From positions 85,966,706 to 86,030,705 of the forward strand of contig CM061231.1 of NCBI GenBank assembly GCA_030844895.1: 64,000 nt of DNA. Reading direction: 5' to 3'. This stretch comes from Ambrosia x helenae (taxonomy: Eukaryota; Streptophyta; Magnoliopsida; Asterales; Asteraceae). Below are positions 33,165 through 46,139 of this stretch, piece by piece. The position numbers were made by a program, and so were the translations under genes. The notes under the pieces were generated by a model. The model was not told the DNA's origin. It worked only from the letters and a program-made list of their open reading frames with translations, and did not search any database. The number at the start of each line of letters is the position of its first letter. The first letter of the stretch is position 1.

Positions 33165-34344
33165 GTGAGTTAATTTCTTACATTTTAAATCTGTTATATC
33201 AGGTTTCCTATATGTTTTCTTATCTTTACGGACAAGTCCCTCAAACTAACGCGGCTTATTTTCATAACGTAGTAAAAATCGAAACAATTAATAAACAGAC
33301 GGAAAACGATTACATCGCTATTAACTGTTGATTCTGCCGCAACATGCGGGTGCCCCACTAGTAATAATTAATGTCTTTTATAATATGCATTATTGCTAAA
33401 ACTATTTTGCATTTTCATAATCTTTATCAAAAGATGTATATGTATTACATAATTGGCTTTATAGTTATCTTTAGAATATATGTATGCACTAATCATGTTA
33501 CACATAATCTCATGAACTTATTATGTGTACTCAATGGTAAATATTAATCTCTGGTAGATATGAAATCGTATTTAAAAAATAAAACTTTTTACATATGTTT
33601 TTTATTTCAATATTATTACTATTGCAATTTACTACAATGAATAAAACTTGTTTTATATAATGGATAATAATTTCTATGGATATTTGTGGATGTTATCATA
33701 TTCATACTTAGATACTAATATTTGAAATGCTTATATTAAATAGATACTTATGTAGGGACTTGATCATATGTTATTAGAACATTGTTTGAACTTGATAGAG
33801 ATATTTGTTTATTTTTCAAGCTAGAGTGACAAATACATGTATAAAATTTATACTTTTGATTGGTATATTTGTGATAAACTAATACATAAATTATATGTTT
33901 TCTTATAAGTGATGAAAAAGTTTTATTTCATAAAGGTTGTACCATAACTTGATTTATTTGATGACATGTTATAACGTCATGCGTTGATAATCTTATACGT
34001 TGTGTTTCATATGTTATGGGTTTTGAAGATAAAAAAATGACCAAAGTTATTGAAAATGATCATAAGTAGTAAACATGATTGAATTGTGGTCAATGTACAT
34101 TTACAATATGACACCCGAAGTGTCTAACTCCATAAAAGCTTATTATTAATTTATGGAAGCTTATAGTATTTAAGGCCGATTAATATTAATGACTTGGTGA
34201 TATAACTACTTCTTGATTTATATCATGTGATGAGAAGTTTATAAGAAAAGGTCAAATAAAACAATTTCTGTCTCTCAAATTTAAATTTGCTTCTGAAGTA
34301 GCAATATTATTAAAAATTGTAAGTTTTGAAAGGATCACCATGAA

Positions 34345-34555
34345 AGTTGTGTGGCTTTAACCCATTCCTTGAAGTGAATGTGATAACATAATGAGTTGTA
34401 TAAAATTTGAGATCATATACATATTAACGAAATTGTAATGGTGCAATCATGAAAGTTGTATGGTTCTAATCCATTCCTTGAAGTGAATGTGACAGCATTG
34501 ATCAGTCAAAAGATATGGTTCTACTCCATTCCCTGAAGTGAGTATGATAATATTG
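34345..34555. repeat. Three imperfect tandem repeats in the copia remnant
   Basis: Three copies of a unit with GTGGCTTTAACCCATTCCTT, GGTTCTAATCCATTCCTTGA and GGTTCTACTCCATTCCCTGA, each followed by AGTGAATGTGA-like sequence. It may derive from a coding or untranslated stretch of the retrotransposon. Confidence 0.6.
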
Positions 34556-37500
34556 GTCGATGTAAAGATAATGGTCATGGTCATTACTAAGAAAGTTGTA
34601 ACTGATCATGTTAATCGACCATAAGAAATGCCCCACTAAGGGAGTTATTCTACGAGGAAAAAAATGGAAAACCATGTTATAATGTAACTATTTAAAACAA
34701 TAATTATTAGTCGTGCATTAAACAAACACGAGTGCATCTAAAAGCATATATGATAAAAACGAAGTTTATGGATCATTTAATGACTAGCATAACCGGTTAG
34801 AGCATACAGAGTCAATGATGATGTGACATGCATAGGAGAACCAAAGATTCTTCAATAATCATACATGTAATGTTTGCTCTCAAGGGTTATTTACCAATAA
34901 AGTTGGGTGCAAATCACCAAAATATCTAAAATTGATATATCCATTACGTATACCATTTAGTGTTTTAAATTGATGCATTGACTAAATGGTTATCAAATTC
35001 GCAACCTAAAGTTTGCGTGACTAGTGACTTAGCTGATAAGATAATAAGCACATTACTCCAGACTATCATGTTAATATTGATAAAAGTAGTGATCTTGATT
35101 CTCATTTTAGTAATGACTATTTGGAATAAAAGTTAAATTATATGTAACGAGTGTTGATACACAATATGCTTTGGTTAAATACAATGATGAATCATCTACA
35201 ATTGATTTCAAAGCCACTAATCATGATAACAGAACTTCCTATCATTTGTAGGTTCATGTGATTTTGCATTCACATCAGGCAAATAAGTTATAATACTTCA
35301 TCCCCATTATAATTGTTTTTAGGCCTGTAAGGAAATAATTCTTATCAATATTTTTGGTTGTGTGATATATGATGCAATTACTTCACCACAATGCACAAAG
35401 ATAGACTCAAAGAAGGTTGGGATTACATGTTAATGTTAAAGGTTTGATCCGTCTATGACAAAATTGATTGATTTTTATTGTTAACGAATCACTACATAAC
35501 ACGAGGGGGAGATAAAAGGTTGTTGGAAAAATTGAGTGAATTATTACTATTTCATCTTGATCTTCAAACTAAAAAGTGTTAACTGAAAGTTTGAAGGATA
35601 ATTCATTCAAACGAATTAACAAATAATTATGAGACATATTCACCGGCCTAAATAGAGTGACTACCTAAGTTGCATGTACCAACTACTAGTATTCGAATAA
35701 AGATTAGTGTCCAAAAAATGACAACCATAAATTGGTGATGAGTCTATGGCATGACTAAAGCTTGGTAAGCTACTTGACTCCAGAAGATAAATCCTCGAAA
35801 ATCGAGCAGATAACGAAAGTGGTCAAGTCAGGTATAGTAAAGGGTCTCGTGAAGAGACATTAGACATGATCATTCCAAATGAACCTCAGGTACCTGAAAA
35901 TAAAGAGATCTGAGTAAATTATATCATGTCTTGAAATGTGCATGGAATCAAAACGAAATCGATGTCATTGATAATTTTGTATATATAGCGCTTGAAATAA
36001 TGAAAATTTTCAGGATCAAGAAATAAGATCCGCCAAATGACATATGAAGTTATTGGCCAAAAATGGAAAGATGCACATGAGGAAGAAATGAAATCTCTCT
36101 CGAATCTAGAAGTTTTTGATAAGTGGTTCATACAACTAAAAGTTGTAAAATATGTTAGATACAAATGAGTCTTTCTGCAAAAGTATAATGAGAAAGGTGA
36201 CATTATGTAATGTAAGAAACAATTGTTGGCACAAATATTTTTGTAAAGATTCATGATAAATTATGAGGAGAAAATTCTCCAGTGGTGGATACGGAAATGT
36301 TGGAATCTGGTAATATAAGAGAGAATTGATATGCGTATAGTGAATATTATGATATCATAAATATATGATAATGAATTTTACATGAAATCCCTGAAGAATT
36401 TAAGTTTTTAGAATCATGTAAATCAAGTTCTCGGAGCCCTATTTTCAAGGGGTGATAGGGAGGTTAGTTTGGGTATGACTTGGGCATGGCTTCGGTATGA
36501 TTCTAACATGTCCCACTCTGGTCTCACTCTCAAGCTATTCTTTATAGACAACGACTCCCTCTCTAGACTGCTATTATCTCTCTACACTACATTGCTCCTT
36601 ACAAGTAACTCAACTCAAATGCCACAACTCCCTCCAGGTTTAAAGGCGCAAAGAAAGAAACTTCTTAACAAAGCCTTAGCTACTAACATTATATAAGATA
36701 TAATTGTTGTATACAGATTTGGATCCAAATACATTATATATATATATATATATGTTGTATACATTGATAAATTAAATATGTTAGGACCTCATGATAAGTT
36801 CTATGATGCAACTTAGCACATAAAAGCAATCATCCTAATGATGTAATTCCTATGCAATAATAAGCATATGGTGATTATAAAGTTGTACAAGATGGTACAA
36901 TATGAAATGGAAGTGAAACAATTGGTAACATGTTCTTTAAATATGATATGGAAAACGATATGCTAAATTATGAGGTTTATATGGTAAAACTCTTGAAGAG
37001 TGTGTTTACGTACATGATTGGTCAACATGTAAGGAAGTCCATGACCGATTGTAAATGCATAACGCATTTGAATTAAAATCTCGAGAAATATGTTATATGA
37101 AGTTGAGTCAAACATGGTATAATCAACTTGTAATTATCTCGGCGAAAAGAGATATGAGTATGATGTACTTGATCACGTGTTTGATTAATTTAACAATATC
37201 GTTTTTAGAAATGATAAGATATGTTGATGATATCATTATCTCGTGAAAAGATGGTATGCGAGTCAAGCATTTGTTTAACAATATTCTTATATATCAATCA
37301 AACTATATTCAAAAGATGTTGAGCATCTTAATATGTCAAAGTCCATCTCTAAGAAAGTTTGAGATTGTTAAATCATTTGATATTAAACATATTATCCTTG
37401 ACGTATCCCGAATAGAGATTATTATTCAATAATTAGTGCCATAGACAAGTACCTTTGATGCAATATTTCTTGTCCGTTATACACAACTAGATTTATCATT

Positions 37501-38165
37501 TATTTATTTGATTTTATTAATAAGATATAATTTGTTTCCTATGAGGAGACATGTAAATGATTTAAAATCAAATAATTTGATACACTCCGTGTTTGAAATA
37601 TATGAATTTGTGTTTTACTAATCCGTAAAAAAAAGGATTTGGTTTGTCTTGTTGATGCAGAGAATCTAACACAACACGCTCGTTGATTTTATGGTACATA
37701 TATACGAGAAGAGGTACTAGAGGTCTAACATGAAGATGATACATCATTGCTTAGCTTAAAGAATTGTACACCAAGAAGATCAAACGCCAAATCAATGACT
37801 ACAGAAACTATTAGTAGCTTCCATAGAAGATCAAGACTGTCATTCAAAAGATACATACTAAAATGAGAGGGAGTATTAGACATGTTGCACTCTTTTTTCC
37901 TTCACTATGTTTTGTCCCCCTGGATTTTCTTAGTAAGATTTTAATGAGGCAACACAACTGATCTAGAAGTATCAGTGAGAGTTAATATGCGCTGCACTAT
38001 TTTTCTCTTAGCTATGGGTTTATTCCACTGGGTATTTCTAGAAAGGTTTTTAACGAGGCAACATCACCATCATGTGGATAGTCAAGAGGGGTGTTATGAA
38101 TGCATCCATTCTTTGGTAACTCTCCACATCTATAACTCCTCTTTAGTGTTTTTTAACGGATAAAT

Positions 38166-38262
38166 TTTTTGTCATTCATGGGATTTGAACTCCTCATCAC
38201 TTGAAAAAGCAAAGCCTGACCCACCACCTTGATACCAATAGGCCAAAGACCCTTGGTTACTT
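38166..38262 (-). repeat. tRNA-derived SINE-like fragment
   Basis: The minus strand carries a box-A-like GGCCTATTGGTATCAAGG and a box-B-like GAGTTCAAATCCC at the right spacing. It lies inside the putative 3' LTR of the decayed copia element. No tail or duplication resolved. Confidence 0.5.
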
Positions 38263-38598
38263 TTCTAGTAATGTAAGTAGTTAGTTATATATAGTGGCAT
38301 TTATATATGATGTTGAGATCAGTGAATAAGAATTTTCCATCGTCTTTTTCTCTCTATAATCTATAATATTTGTTCTTCGTTACGCTTTGTTGGTTACTAA
38401 TTGACTATAATACAACAAAACTCTCCTTTTGATTGATAACGTAATTGACCGTCTATATTTACCTTTACTAGTAACCCAAGCCATATATTGTTAAACTTTA
38501 TCCCAACCTGACCCAGGTGCTTCTTCACTATCTATTTGTTCCCTTCTACTGGTAAACCGACGTGTCTATTTGTTTACTTCCACTACTTACCCAACTCG

Positions 38599-38631
<33 letters not shown>

Positions 38632-38842
38632 AGGCCAACAAATTGGAATCACTCACGAAACACTGGAGTATCATCGTGCCACCAATGTTTTCACGCGATC
38701 ATATTTCACCACCAAGTCACCAATTCAGGAGGAAACTCATAATTATGAGAAAACCCCCTTTGTAAGATTCGAACCCAGACCTTATGGCCCTAAGTCTTAT
38801 CTCACCACCAAGATGCCACTAGGCTATAATGCCTTGGGCCCC
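38599..38842 (-). mobile_element. SINE, minus strand, with long A-tail
   Basis: The plus strand begins with about 33 T residues (38599-38631), the A-tail of a minus-strand SINE. At the other end the minus strand carries box A (TAGCCTAGTGGCATCTTGG) and box B (GGGTTCGAATCTT). Length is about 240 bp. It sits among ~35-40-bp tandem copies of CTATTTGTT(C/T)ACTT sequence (38525-38600, 38848-38875), which hides the target duplication. Confidence 0.75.
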
Positions 38843-41152
38843 AACCCATCTATTTGTTCACATTTACTAGTGGCCAAAAGAATGAATGTCCAAACAAGTT
38901 TAGCTAAAAACAATAAAATAAAGAGTGAACTTCAATTTTTAACCATATATGGTTTTAACAAGGAATCAACACGAGTCTGCCTTTTTAATCTTTAACATGA
39001 AACTTTTATCAAATTAAATACCACAATCGCCTTAATAACCTCATTTGGATCATATTATTCAACACGAAATTGTTGATCAACAATAATAAAGATTTATTTG
39101 ATTTTCTATGCTACAAAAAAATAAAAAGAAGGATCAATAGCTCACCATTAACATTTAAATTGAACATCAAAATTATGCTACGAATCTGCAGATGACGAGT
39201 TCGTTGCGGATTTCAAAGAGGATGGTTCAATTTGGATTACCTGAATGTCCAATTAAAGACCTGTGGTTCAATTAGTGGCTCGATTAGGAGACCTGATTCA
39301 ATTCAAAATTGGATTATGTGAAAGTTCGACTTAGGGTTCAATACAATTTGGGGATATTTCTATCAGTTACTAATATAAAGAGATATAAGATTGAGGACAA
39401 ATGGTGAAATAGTAAATTTGATTTCTAAACTTAGTTTAAACGGTGTTACGCTAGGGGTACAAGCTCTTAAAGATTTGTACAATAGAGACTCATCCAATAA
39501 GATTGAAAAGGTAAGGACTCAGGTTGATTAATGGTTACAGGGATGAAAATTGCACTTTACCCCAAAATAAAACACAATACAATGCAGGCAGCCACATAAA
39601 CTGAACTAGTGGTTTTAACAGGTGCGCATCGTTTCATTTATTATGTTCGGAGAGAAATAAAAAAAAGGTATACGTAAGAACATCAGCATACAGGTCGTTT
39701 CATTTATCATAATGTTCGGACAGAAATCGGAAAAAGGAATACATAAGAACATCAATAAGACATAGCATACAGGTTTTGAAACTAATGAAGTATTAGATAA
39801 TTTTATAAAACTTTAGAGGTTAATAACATAAATCAACGAGAAAAATTAGAAGTTTGTCATTTAATTTGATGTTGTATATATCAAAGTTTTTAATTCAATC
39901 CTGAATGTCTTCCAGGTTATAATGATACACACCTACATATCAATTTTTTTTTTTTTTTTTTAATTTGAAACACACATCTTCAAAATGTGTGATCTATACT
40001 CACCGTATACAACCTTTCAAAAAAATACTCACCGTATACAACCACCTCCAACACTTAACCTTCCACTTCTCTCTCCTCCTAAAATCTTCATTTCTAAAAT
40101 CTCATATAATATGATCAAATCAACAAATCCAACAATCAAAACCCACAGGAAAAAAGGACGCCACAACCATCTACCGGCGGCCGGCTACACGAAACCGTTA
40201 CAAGCCACCACCGTCCAGCAGCCGGTTAGAAAACGTAGAACGTAGATGCAAAAGACAAGACATACGCCAAATCATTACGAAAATCAAAACAAAAGTTGAA
40301 GTCGTAGAAGATCACAAATACCTCGAAATTGCCTGAACCCTAGATTCGTTGCCGGAAGTACCTTACAAAACCGGAACTCGCCGTGGTCGAAGAACCTAAT
40401 CTTCACCGCCGCCGGAGCCATGGTGGGGACATCTTCTCTTTCCGCCGCTAAAACAGCCTCCATAATCGTTGTATGACACTCCCACATGACCATCAACAAT
40501 TGTTTCCATCATTTGAAGCACCACCGACAACCACCTTAAAAGTTGTCACCAGTACCTTGAAGCTCTGTCATGTTGTAGTTGAGATGGAGAGGAAGGAACA
40601 GAAATGATGAAGAGGTGTATTTGAAGAACTCTCTTTATAAGGCGCAGAGAAGAGGCAAGTAAAATAACACTAAGAAAACCAAAATTACAAAGATGGTAAG
40701 AAAACCACATTATATAATGTCTAAGAATTTATTTGCATCCTCAAAAGTATGAAAGTGGTGGAGAGATAATGGATAAGAGAGAGAGAGGGGGAAAAAAGGA
40801 TCTGGAAGATGGATCGGGGGAAAAGTGTTAAAAAGGGGGCAGCGCATTTTAGTGGGATGGAGTGGCTCATTTTAGTCATCAATAGGTATTCATTTCATTG
40901 TTGTTAAATATGCAGATAATGGTGACTTGTGAGAGTAAAGTTGGAAAACTTTCATTATGAAACTTAACTGATACAAAAATTGTCCAAAATGTTGCAATAT
41001 GCAACTCTACCAACAAAAAACCTACACCTCAATTAATAGGCACACTTCTGTCGACTGTAAAAAACGACCTTAATTCCATAATTACCTTACACAACAGAAC
41101 CGGAATTCAACTCATTCTGGTAGTTAAATATTACAGAGAAAGCTGAAATAAA
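38843..41152. other. Gene-poor spacer
   Basis: No supported gene. It contains poly-T (39942-39961), two near-identical ~60-bp copies of GGTCGTTTCATTTATCATAA / GTTCGGAGAGAAAT sequence (about 39620-39680 and 39690-39750), and purine-rich runs (40770-40800). A minus-strand 71-codon frame (40284-40499, MLMVMWECHTTIMEAVLAAE) and a plus-strand 86-codon frame (39985-40245) have no recognisable domain. The region could hold the 5' part of a minus-strand transcript downstream of ZFWD, but I see no firm evidence. Confidence 0.5.
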
Positions 41153-44100
41153 TCAAGCAGGTGTGGTTGTGGCTGACTGGTCAGCCAACCACTGCCAAAC
41201 TCTCACTTCTCCTGTTCCATCTCCAGTGAAAAAAATATTAGGCCCGCCGTGTATGGATCGAATCTCTTGTATTGCGTATATCTTTCCCCTCTTGGCAAAC
41301 CTAAATCAAAATAGCAGTAAATCGATTATTTGTGTTGATCCAGGTTATATGGGTAAATTTAATGAACTTGGTTGAAAATGAAGAGCGGGTCAAGTTATTG
41401 CATAAGTTAAATCTATAAAAGAAGATGAAGAAATAAGAATTTGCTGGTCAACCCAGCAAACAAGATGTATTAGAAGTAAACTGTTTTGAGCCGCTTCCAT
41501 GGTCACCTGTTGTACCGCAATTAATCAAACTTGAAAAAGACGATGAAAACTTACGATGGTAGGTCATATGCACGAACGGTGTTGTCATTACAAGAGCACA
41601 GCAAAACCGGCTTGGATTCTAGATCATGCATCCCGCATAAATTGAGCAGACCCTACTCCAATGAAAAAGAAGAAATTAGGCTGCATGAAATCCAACACAA
41701 ATATATGCAAAAACTAGAAAGAAAATGGGTATGACTTATAAAACTGTTGTTCTGAACTGCAGAAATGTCCATGTAACCATAACCATCTTCTAACAAGTAG
41801 ACAGTAACACTATGCAACAAAAGTGAACTCAATATGGAACACATAGGATACTTGTGAGACTTTTAAGTAAGAATCTCCATGACTGGAGCCCCCTTGTGTG
41901 CCCCACCTTAAATTGGAAAACCATGAGAACCGCATATACTACGTAATGATGACCATATATAGTGAAAGCGAGAAATGAAAGTGGTTATGTTACATAAACG
42001 CTTTATTATTGAACGACGTGATCAATGGTTATCGCAGCAATTCTCTACCTAAAATTGATTTTGTATCGACAATTGAGACGACATGATCAATGGGACGGCT
42101 TAACAAAGAATGCTCTCATCAAAGATTGATACGACAGATAAAAACTTTGAGCTTCATTGAGCAATAGCACAAGGTTTCCTCAGATGGATCAGTGAGTACA
42201 GAGTAACTGATCAACTGATATTGGTAGTAAGGAGTCGACAAGACTGTAAAAATATATAACAGAAACATCAAGTTTCATGTACATAAAGTTACCTTCCAAT
42301 ATAGCATTTTAATCCACATCCAAGTATAACAGACCTAACAATTATAAATTAAACCGACTCCAAAAATTGAGCAGTGACCACAAACATGATTAGAACCATC
42401 ACGATTAACATACCTAATGAATTGTATAAGTGTAAAACTACCATAAATTTTATATTCAGAGGTCCTTCATAATGTTCTTCACCAATATCCAGGGATGTAT
42501 AGCATAGAATATAAATGATACTGTATCTAAAAGATCTGCTCATTTCAAAATTTCCATATTACATATAAGATAATCTTGCTAAAGCAGGCAGCAAAAATAA
42601 GTCCTAGTATCCTACTACATGCATCTTATAATAGCCCAGGTTATATATGTTCACAGCACATCAAAGATAACTGCTAGTCAGGTTATAGACCATAATAAGG
42701 AAAATACCCCCCCTACCCAAAGACGTAATAGGCATGATCTAAGTATCTAACAGACCAGTCAGGAACATAAAGCTATGACCAAACAAAAGAAGCCATTTTA
42801 CATATGCAATGTCCAGATAAGAAACCAGTTTGATCGAACATACATGATCCTCATTATGCGTGTAAGTTACTTCCAAGTTTCCGCTCTCTGTAGCTGCCCA
42901 CACCTGCATTAGTAAGCAAAATAAGCAATCATAGAGTAAAAACCAACTTCATTGATTATAAAACGGCCTGTCAAAACCTTTATTGTTTTGTCCAATGAAC
43001 ATGATAAAAGAAATTGATCCCAGCAAAGAACCGACATCACAACATCACGATGGTCTGTTAACGTCTGAAAACACTGCAAATTCTCAAGATTCCAAACCTG
43101 AAAGCAAGTTAGGCAGATGAGAGAACGACCTAAACATGGGTTAGTGTTAAGTAGAGATGGTAAAATGGGCAGGTTGTGTAAGTATGAATAAATAATGTGC
43201 CAAATAAAATTGAATAAACTATATTATCACAAGGATAATCAAACTCTTGAAAATATGATAATAGCTATGTTGTCAAAGCGCCTAGCGCACTCAAGGAGCA
43301 TAGGCGTTTTAAAAATGAGGGCTTTTCTAAACATCTATGATAATAGCATAGATGTTTTGGGCTAGTTTAGCAAGTTTTAAGCTTGTTGACACCAAGTTTA
43401 GGATGTTCTAGGAGTTTGAGACGGCTTTTAGCATGAATTTGGCCTGTTTTTGAGCCTCAGCACCGCGCTTCACCAGTCGCAGCCCACTTGCTCTTGCTGC
43501 GCCTCAGCGCCTAGAATAATAGGAGGTATTATGCACATTACAGATACAAAAGGGGAGACTTTACCCGCCTGACTTGTTCAACCTGTTTCCATTTTAGCTA
43601 AAATTCATAACTGTACCAATTTGAGCTATTGGTGAGTACAACCTGAATCAACCATTCCACCCATTTCCAGTACTATACAACTATCAAGCAAACACATTTA
43701 TAAAATTGTCCTTTTAAGACATAAATATCAGTTATGTCAAAGTAAACTCACTCGTATAGATTTATCCATGGAACCAGAGTATAATCTATTAGCTCCAACA
43801 ACTAGTGTCACAACGGCTGAGGTGTGCCCTTGAAGTGATGCAGCTGGTTCAAAACAGTTGCTAGCAGCATTATACTTCCACGCCAATATACTCCCGTCCT
43901 GATGCAAACACCATTGAGTACAACTAACAAACAAATCATTATTACTCATCAATAGTCATCATCCGCAAAAATATACCTGTGTACCAGCAAAGAGTAACTC
44001 ATTTCCTGCAGCCAGTGAATAGACTTGCCCAACAGGTCCATTAAGACTCAGCTCTGCAGAAGTTTGCACATTCCACGCCTGTAATGTTGCGGTAGCAATA

Positions 44101-45868
44101 ACAAAAAGTAAGATAATCGGAACATAAATTGACGCATAAACGACACCAAGTGACTTACTTTAACAAGATTAGGCAGACCCACAAACATCCATGGGCCTTC
44201 ACTTAACATGCAGCCCACTTCACCACCCACGTTAATAACCCCTGCACACTGAAACAAAAAACAAAAAAACACGATATATAGTCAAACACAAATTAAACGC
44301 ATTACAGCATAAAACAGTCGTGAACATATCTCAACCTGTCCAGATTGGCAATCCCAAACCCGCACAGTCTCGTCTTTACTCCCTGTGTACAATTTATCAG
44401 ACCCACCTGGTAGTGCAATACCACTAACAACCTGTAAAATTAACCAACAAAAAATGACAAGTTTATCATAAAGCAAAAAAGAGTGCTACTTTATGTACAC
44501 CGTAGACCGTACACCACCCCTAATCACCATACGGGCGTGTAAACAGCGAAAAAGGACAGTATGGCATTTGTCCGTGTTCGCTGTCACATCAGTCACTTCT
44601 GTGTCAGTTGGCCCGTATGATTTATAAGAGAACCAACTTATAAACCCCGGTATGATGAGTCAGTAAAACACCTCATACGACCCGTATAACCCTTTTCACT
44701 GTTTATAGGCCCGCACAAGGTTTAAAAGTACGGAAACGTGCCTCGAGGCGTTTTCCTTTCGCCTCACGAGGCGTACGCCTCGAGGCGAACCGAGGCGTAA
44801 GCGCGAGGCGGAATGAAAATATATATATATAAATGTTATATATCTTATAGAAAATGAAATACTAACTAATTTCAGCATCAAATTCATCAAAAACATCAAA
44901 AACACACGTTAAAAGGGCATGACATGCTTGAAATTGAAATAAAAAGTCTAAAACATCAAAAATAAACTTAAAAAACCCCTGAGGCGCACCTGAGGCGCAG
45001 TTTTTATTACTGCCTCAGCCCTGTGAGGCGCATCTACAAAATAGCACCCTAAGGCGCAGCCTCAGACTCGTTTTCCTCCCGATTCGCCTTGAGGCGCACG
45101 CCTCAGCCGTTTTTTTAAACCATGGGCCCGCATCATCATACAGCCGTATAAAGTACAAACATTATGACCCATATGATGAGGCAGTAAACACCTCATATAA
45201 CCCTTTTCGCCGTTTATAGGCTCGTAAGACTATACGTCCTGCATAAACATTATGGCCCGTATGATGAGGCAGTAAACACCTCATACAAGCCATATAACTC
45301 TTTTCTGCCGTTTGTCACCAATTTATACGGCCCATATTATTTGTCAACAGTAGCAAAAATCTAAAATCAAGAACTAGAGATACCACAAAACAATCAAATT
45401 TAATCCCAAATATACCTTCTGGTGACCTTCAAGCTGAGTCAACATCGCAAAACAACTTCCCGAACACCACGAATGCAAGTACCGGCACTTATCACCGTAA
45501 CTACAACTACCCTGTACCCAAAAGTTACAAAGCTTATCCTTCTTAACCACATTATTATTATTATTATTCACCACATTCCCTCCTCTGCCACCACCCCTAC
45601 CCCACGTATTATTAAAACCAGCACGTCGAACCACAACCACTGACCGTTGATCATCCTCCGAGGCAAACCCATAGGGCCTCTTAGACGACGTCGTTCCGTT
45701 GTTATCAGGAGGAGGAGCGGATAACTCCCTGTGTAAAAAGGGGCAAGGGAACCTATTGCAGTTGCCTGCCCTCCAATGGAAACATACTTTCTGGTTTCGG
45801 TTATCGGTTTGTTGTTGGTTGGGACCTAATCTGTTGAACACTCGTTTGCCTCGTCCGTTGAACTCCAT
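41153..45868 (-). CDS. CCCH zinc finger and WD40-repeat protein (ZFWD type), nine exons
   Basis: Exons in transcript order: 45868-45416, 44431-44336, 44248-44159, 44078-43977, 43898-43752, 43097-42978, 42903-42844, 41652-41555, 41300-41153. All have GT-AG borders and total 1314 nt, an open frame of 437 codons, the usual size for plant ZFWD proteins. N-terminus MEFNGRGKRVFNRLG. Two CCCH fingers: CFHWRAGNCNRFPCPFLH (C-x7-C-x4-C-x3-H) and CNFWVQGSCSYGDKCRYLH (C-x7-C-x5-C-x3-H), separated by a Gly/Asn linker. Six or so WD40 blades follow: TQLEGHQ..KDETVRVWD, KAWNVQ, DGSILAWK, LQGHTSAV..DKSIRVWN, LTDHRDVV..DKTIKVWA, NDNTVRAYD, TGEVRVWQW. The CCCH fingers suggest RNA binding and the propeller a protein scaffold, probably nuclear; the exact role is unknown. 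Intron 1 carries a hAT MITE inside a tandem repeat. This is the best-preserved gene in the window. Confidence 0.93.
43270..43515. repeat. GCGCCTAG-type repeat in ZFWD intron 5
   Basis: Starts CAAAGCGCCTAGCGCACTCA and ends GCGCCTCAGCGCCTAG. It resembles the GGCGCC-rich ends of the hAT MITEs at 732 and 20560, but I could not establish inverted ends or a target duplication. Likely a decayed MITE. Confidence 0.4.
44640..45325. repeat. ~80-bp tandem repeats in ZFWD intron 1
   Basis: At least three copies of a unit with CCGTATGATGAGGCAGTAAA, CACCTCATACGA and CCCTTTTC(A/G)C(T/C)GTTTATAGGC lie at about 44646-44715, 45160-45228 and 45245-45320. The MITE at 44716-45124 is inserted in the GGCCCGCA of one unit. 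Confidence 0.75.
44716..45124. mobile_element. hAT-type MITE (GAGGCG family), copy B, in ZFWD intron 1
   Basis: 409 bp, the inverted counterpart of 20560-20978: starts CAAGGTTTAAAAGTACGG and ends CCGTTTTTTTAAACCATG. It is flanked by the perfect 8-bp duplication GGCCCGCA (44708-44715 and 45125-45132). The core holds an A-rich stretch and no ORF. Confidence 0.92.
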
Positions 45869-46114
45869 TTAAATCAATGGGTTGCTTAGGTTAGGTTATG
45901 TTTGTGATCATTACAAGAAACGGAATTGGAACGAATGTTTTTTGTAGCAGAAGAATAAGAATAATAATAATATTGAAGCAGTGAGGATTAATGGAGGATT
46001 TGAATATTGAAGATATAGCTAGGGTTTAAACGGTACAAAATCAAGAACCCTAAATCAAGATTTCTATGATTAGGGGTGAATCGAAAAGATGTGCGATTGT
46101 GCGGATCGATATCA
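45869..46114 (-). promoter_or_regulatory. 5' flank of the ZFWD gene
   Basis: The short interval upstream of the ZFWD start codon. I see no clear TATA box or CpG-like feature. An AATAATAAT run lies at 45958-45972. Within about 250 bp a MITE begins, so the proximal promoter is short or overlaps that MITE. Confidence 0.35.
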
Positions 46115-46139
46115 GAGCATCCACAATAAGGTTCCATAA

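Larger units (their letters stand above)
26132..33361 (+). mobile_element. Helitron-like element 3 carrying gene fragments, split by an LTR element
   Basis: The 3' end is a hairpin (CTGCCGC AACAT GCGGG), then CCCCACTAG at 33358-33361 followed by T. The 5' end is near 26132 (CCTATACTACATTAAGGAGG), resembling the TCTATACTATATTA starts of other Helitrons, but the leading TC is degraded. A pol-less LTR retroelement (26159-30555) inserted 25 bp into this 5' end with a GGATG duplication. Cargo: a presequence-like fragment and an EHD fragment, both on the plus strand. Confidence 0.6.
33400..38400 (+). mobile_element. Highly decayed Ty1/copia retrotransposon
   Basis: Broken reverse-transcriptase pieces are legible: near 36055-36300 WKDAHEEEMKSLSNLEVFDK and YKWVFLQKYNEKGDI in shifting frames, then a YEEK..SPVVDTEM piece. 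Near 37075-37245 lie KSREICYMKLSQTWYNQL and RYVDDIII. Near 37300 is a QSNYIQKML-like piece. A purine tract TCAAGAGGGGTG precedes TGTTATGAATGCATCC at about 38092, a plausible 3' LTR start. A three-fold ~70-bp repeat containing TTCTACTCCATTCCCTGAAG variants lies at 34345-34555. Upstream limits and the 5' LTR are not resolved. Every frame has many stops. Confidence 0.65.

Noticed and set aside
39985..40499. ORFs of 86 codons (+) and 71 codons (-) in the 39-41 kb spacer
   Set aside because: No domain, no plausible splice context and no codon-use signal; kept only as a note in the spacer entry.
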